64,000 nucleotides of DNA from an uncultured Methanobrevibacter sp. (GTDB taxonomy: Archaea > Methanobacteriota > Methanobacteria > Methanobacteriales > Methanobacteriaceae). The translations under genes were made by a program, and so were the position numbers. Positions 62,966 to 64,000 of this stretch are shown here, piece after piece (the first letter of the stretch is position 1; the number at the start of each line of letters is the position of its first letter). The stretch is from positions 38,723-102,722 of the forward strand of contig NZ_OMWA01000003.1 in the NCBI RefSeq assembly GCF_900314615.1. The letters run 5' to 3'. The notes below the pieces were generated by a model, which worked only from the letters and a program-made list of their open reading frames with translations, did not search any database and was not told the DNA's origin.

Positions 62966-63609
62966 TTAAGCTTCTGCATTTGAAGCTGCTTCAGCTTCAG
63001 CTGCTGCTTTTTCATTTTTCTCAATTGTTGATCTAATCATTTTCAATCTAACGAAGTTTTCCCTTTCCATTTCTTGGAGTCTCATATCAATATACTTTTC
63101 AGTATTTTGGAATCTTGGAATCATAATGTGTTCCAAAGCATTTACGTTTTTTCCACTTCACCCAGCTCGATTAAGTACTTAATAGATTCCTCATATTTCT
63201 TAGCAGCTTCGTCTAACTGAATTGTAGTATCAGAAAATCCGTAACCCCTATCAATAATGGACCTTTTTTCCATTTTGACATCAGTTACAGGTACTGATAC
63301 ACCCATAACACTTCTTGAAGTGATTTCAACATCAACGGATTCTTTTACAGATAATGCTGCTTTTCTTACAGCTAAATCTCCCATTGCAATTTGAGCTTCA
63401 AGTAAAGCATCATTTGCTTCTTTTAGACTTTGTTCTGCGTTTTCACGAATACCTTTGACACGATCCAAGATATCAAAAAACTCTTTAATTAAAGCATCCC
63501 TTTTCTCTTTAAGTAAACCATGCCCTTTAACAGCAAGTTTAGTCCTATTTTTAAGGGATAATAATTCCATACGAGTTGGATTAATTCCATCTATAATATC
63601 TTGTGCCAT
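62966..63609 (-). CDS. atpD: A-type ATP synthase subunit D, frameshifted in this sequence
   Basis: Subunit D forms the central rotor stalk of the archaeal A1Ao ATP synthase. The frame from ATG at 63609 encodes 155 residues (MAQDIIDGINPTRMELLSLK...GYGFSDTTIQLDEAAKKYEE) and stops at 63142. The rest of the protein continues in the -1 frame: VNALEHIMIPRFQNTEKYID, QEMERENFVRLKMIRSTIEK and an Ala/Glu-rich tail ending at TAA 62966. One base is missing in the run of six A (minus strand, 63152-63147); restoring it gives about 214 residues, the family's usual length. It is either a sequence error or a genuine frameshift. Subunit D is essential, so error is the simplest explanation. It lies 27 bp after atpB. 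Confidence 0.88.
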
Positions 63610-63636
63610 TTAATCACCTACATTACTGTAATGAGA

Positions 63637-64000
63637 TTAGTCATCTTTTGGAAGGTATTGTTCAATAAATTCTTCTTTAACCCTTTTAAGTTCGGATTTA
63701 GGTAAGATTTTGAGTAAACTCCAACCAAGATCTAAAGTTTCGAAGATTGTTCTGTCTTCATCTTTGCTTTGGGTAATGAATTGATCTTCAAATGCTTGAG
63801 CAAATTCTAAGAATTTTTGATCCCTTTCAGTAAGTGCTTCTTCCCCTACAACCGCAACGAGGTCTCTTAATTCACGACCTTCTGCATATGCAGAATAAAG
63901 CTGGTCAGATACACCACTGTGGTCATCCCTAGTTTTGTCTCCACCGATACCACCACTCATCAAACGAGAAAGTGAAGGAAGTACGTCTACAGGAGGGTAA
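63637..64000 (-). CDS. atpB: A-type ATP synthase subunit B, 5' end cut by window edge
   Basis: Minus-strand frame running in from the right edge to the stop at 63637, 121 complete codons. The visible C-terminal part (YPPVDVLPSLSRLMSGGIGG, DHSGVSDQLYSAYAEGRELR, DLVAVVGEEALTERDQKFLE) is typical of the regulatory, non-catalytic B subunit. An internal ATG at 63963 is not the true start. It is followed by atpD in the usual order A-B-D of archaeal ATP synthase operons. Confidence 0.95.
   Translation of the reverse strand, partial: YPPVDVLPSLSRLMSGGIGGDKTRDDHSGVSDQLYSAYAEGRELRDLVAVVGEEALTERDQKFLEFAQAFEDQFITQSKDEDRTIFETLDLGWSLLKILPKSELKRVKEEFIEQYLPKDD

Overview
This is a low-GC archaeal chromosome segment from a methanogen of the order Methanobacteriales, most probably a gut or rumen Methanobrevibacter. 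The evidence is archaeal TFB, DnaG and Gar1, an archaeal-type glycyl-tRNA synthetase, thiol:fumarate reductase subunit B, an AqpM-type aquaporin, the A-type ATP synthase, archaeal SepF, pseudomurein-binding repeats and several large adhesin-like surface proteins. The species cannot be fixed from the sequence alone. I see no CRISPR array, insertion sequence, prophage or rRNA. The only RNA gene I can support is a tRNA-Gln. Layout, left to right: 0-11 kb holds a 5'-complete aldo/keto reductase cut by the window edge, 3-methyladenine DNA glycosylase, a GNAT acetyltransferase facing a 46-residue protein, a carboxymuconolactone decarboxylase-like protein, the molybdate transporter operon modABC, a small surface protein, and a sodium:solute symporter coupled to a 37-residue accessory protein. 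11-17 kb is an aryl-acid module: phenylacetate-CoA ligase plus an ACT protein facing indolepyruvate:ferredoxin oxidoreductase iorA-iorB. 17-28 kb has a YhgE/Pip protein with heptad repeats, a beta-helix adhesin, and a + strand run of UbiB-like kinase, tfrB, a SPOUT methyltransferase, a ferredoxin-like protein, dcd and glyS. 28-35 kb has a FilR1-type regulator, a TatD-like hydrolase, a second small surface protein, a TDT transporter, a DUF1611-SepF operon, a 2-phosphoglycerate-kinase-like protein with a ZPR1-like protein, and a histone-fold-like protein. 35-50 kb is surface-rich: a 1884-residue DUF11 adhesin, two pseudomurein-binding-repeat proteins (one with a transglutaminase-like Cys-His-Asp site), aquaporin, nitroreductase, and a pyrH-TatD-zinc ribbon-YbjQ-YbjQ/membrane operon. 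50-64 kb has membrane transporters, a two-domain glycosyltransferase, tfb with gar1, an RraA-like protein, dnaG, bioY, tRNA-Gln, an ATP-grasp protein, a 49-residue membrane protein, and the 3' end of the ATP synthase operon (atpB, atpD). How the genes fit together: the surface proteins suit an archaeon with a pseudomurein wall that interacts with its host or community. The modABC, bioY and symporter genes point to uptake of molybdate, biotin and an organic solute. IorAB with PaaK is the usual methanogen route between aryl 2-oxo acids, aryl-acetyl-CoA and arylacetates. The points most worth a second look are a single-base frameshift in a homopolymer run inside atpD, a histone-fold protein with acidic tails and a probable coiled coil, a possible endogenous pseudomurein-cleaving enzyme whose best start codon is ATT, a pair of soluble and membrane-fused YbjQ proteins, and a DUF1611-SepF operon.
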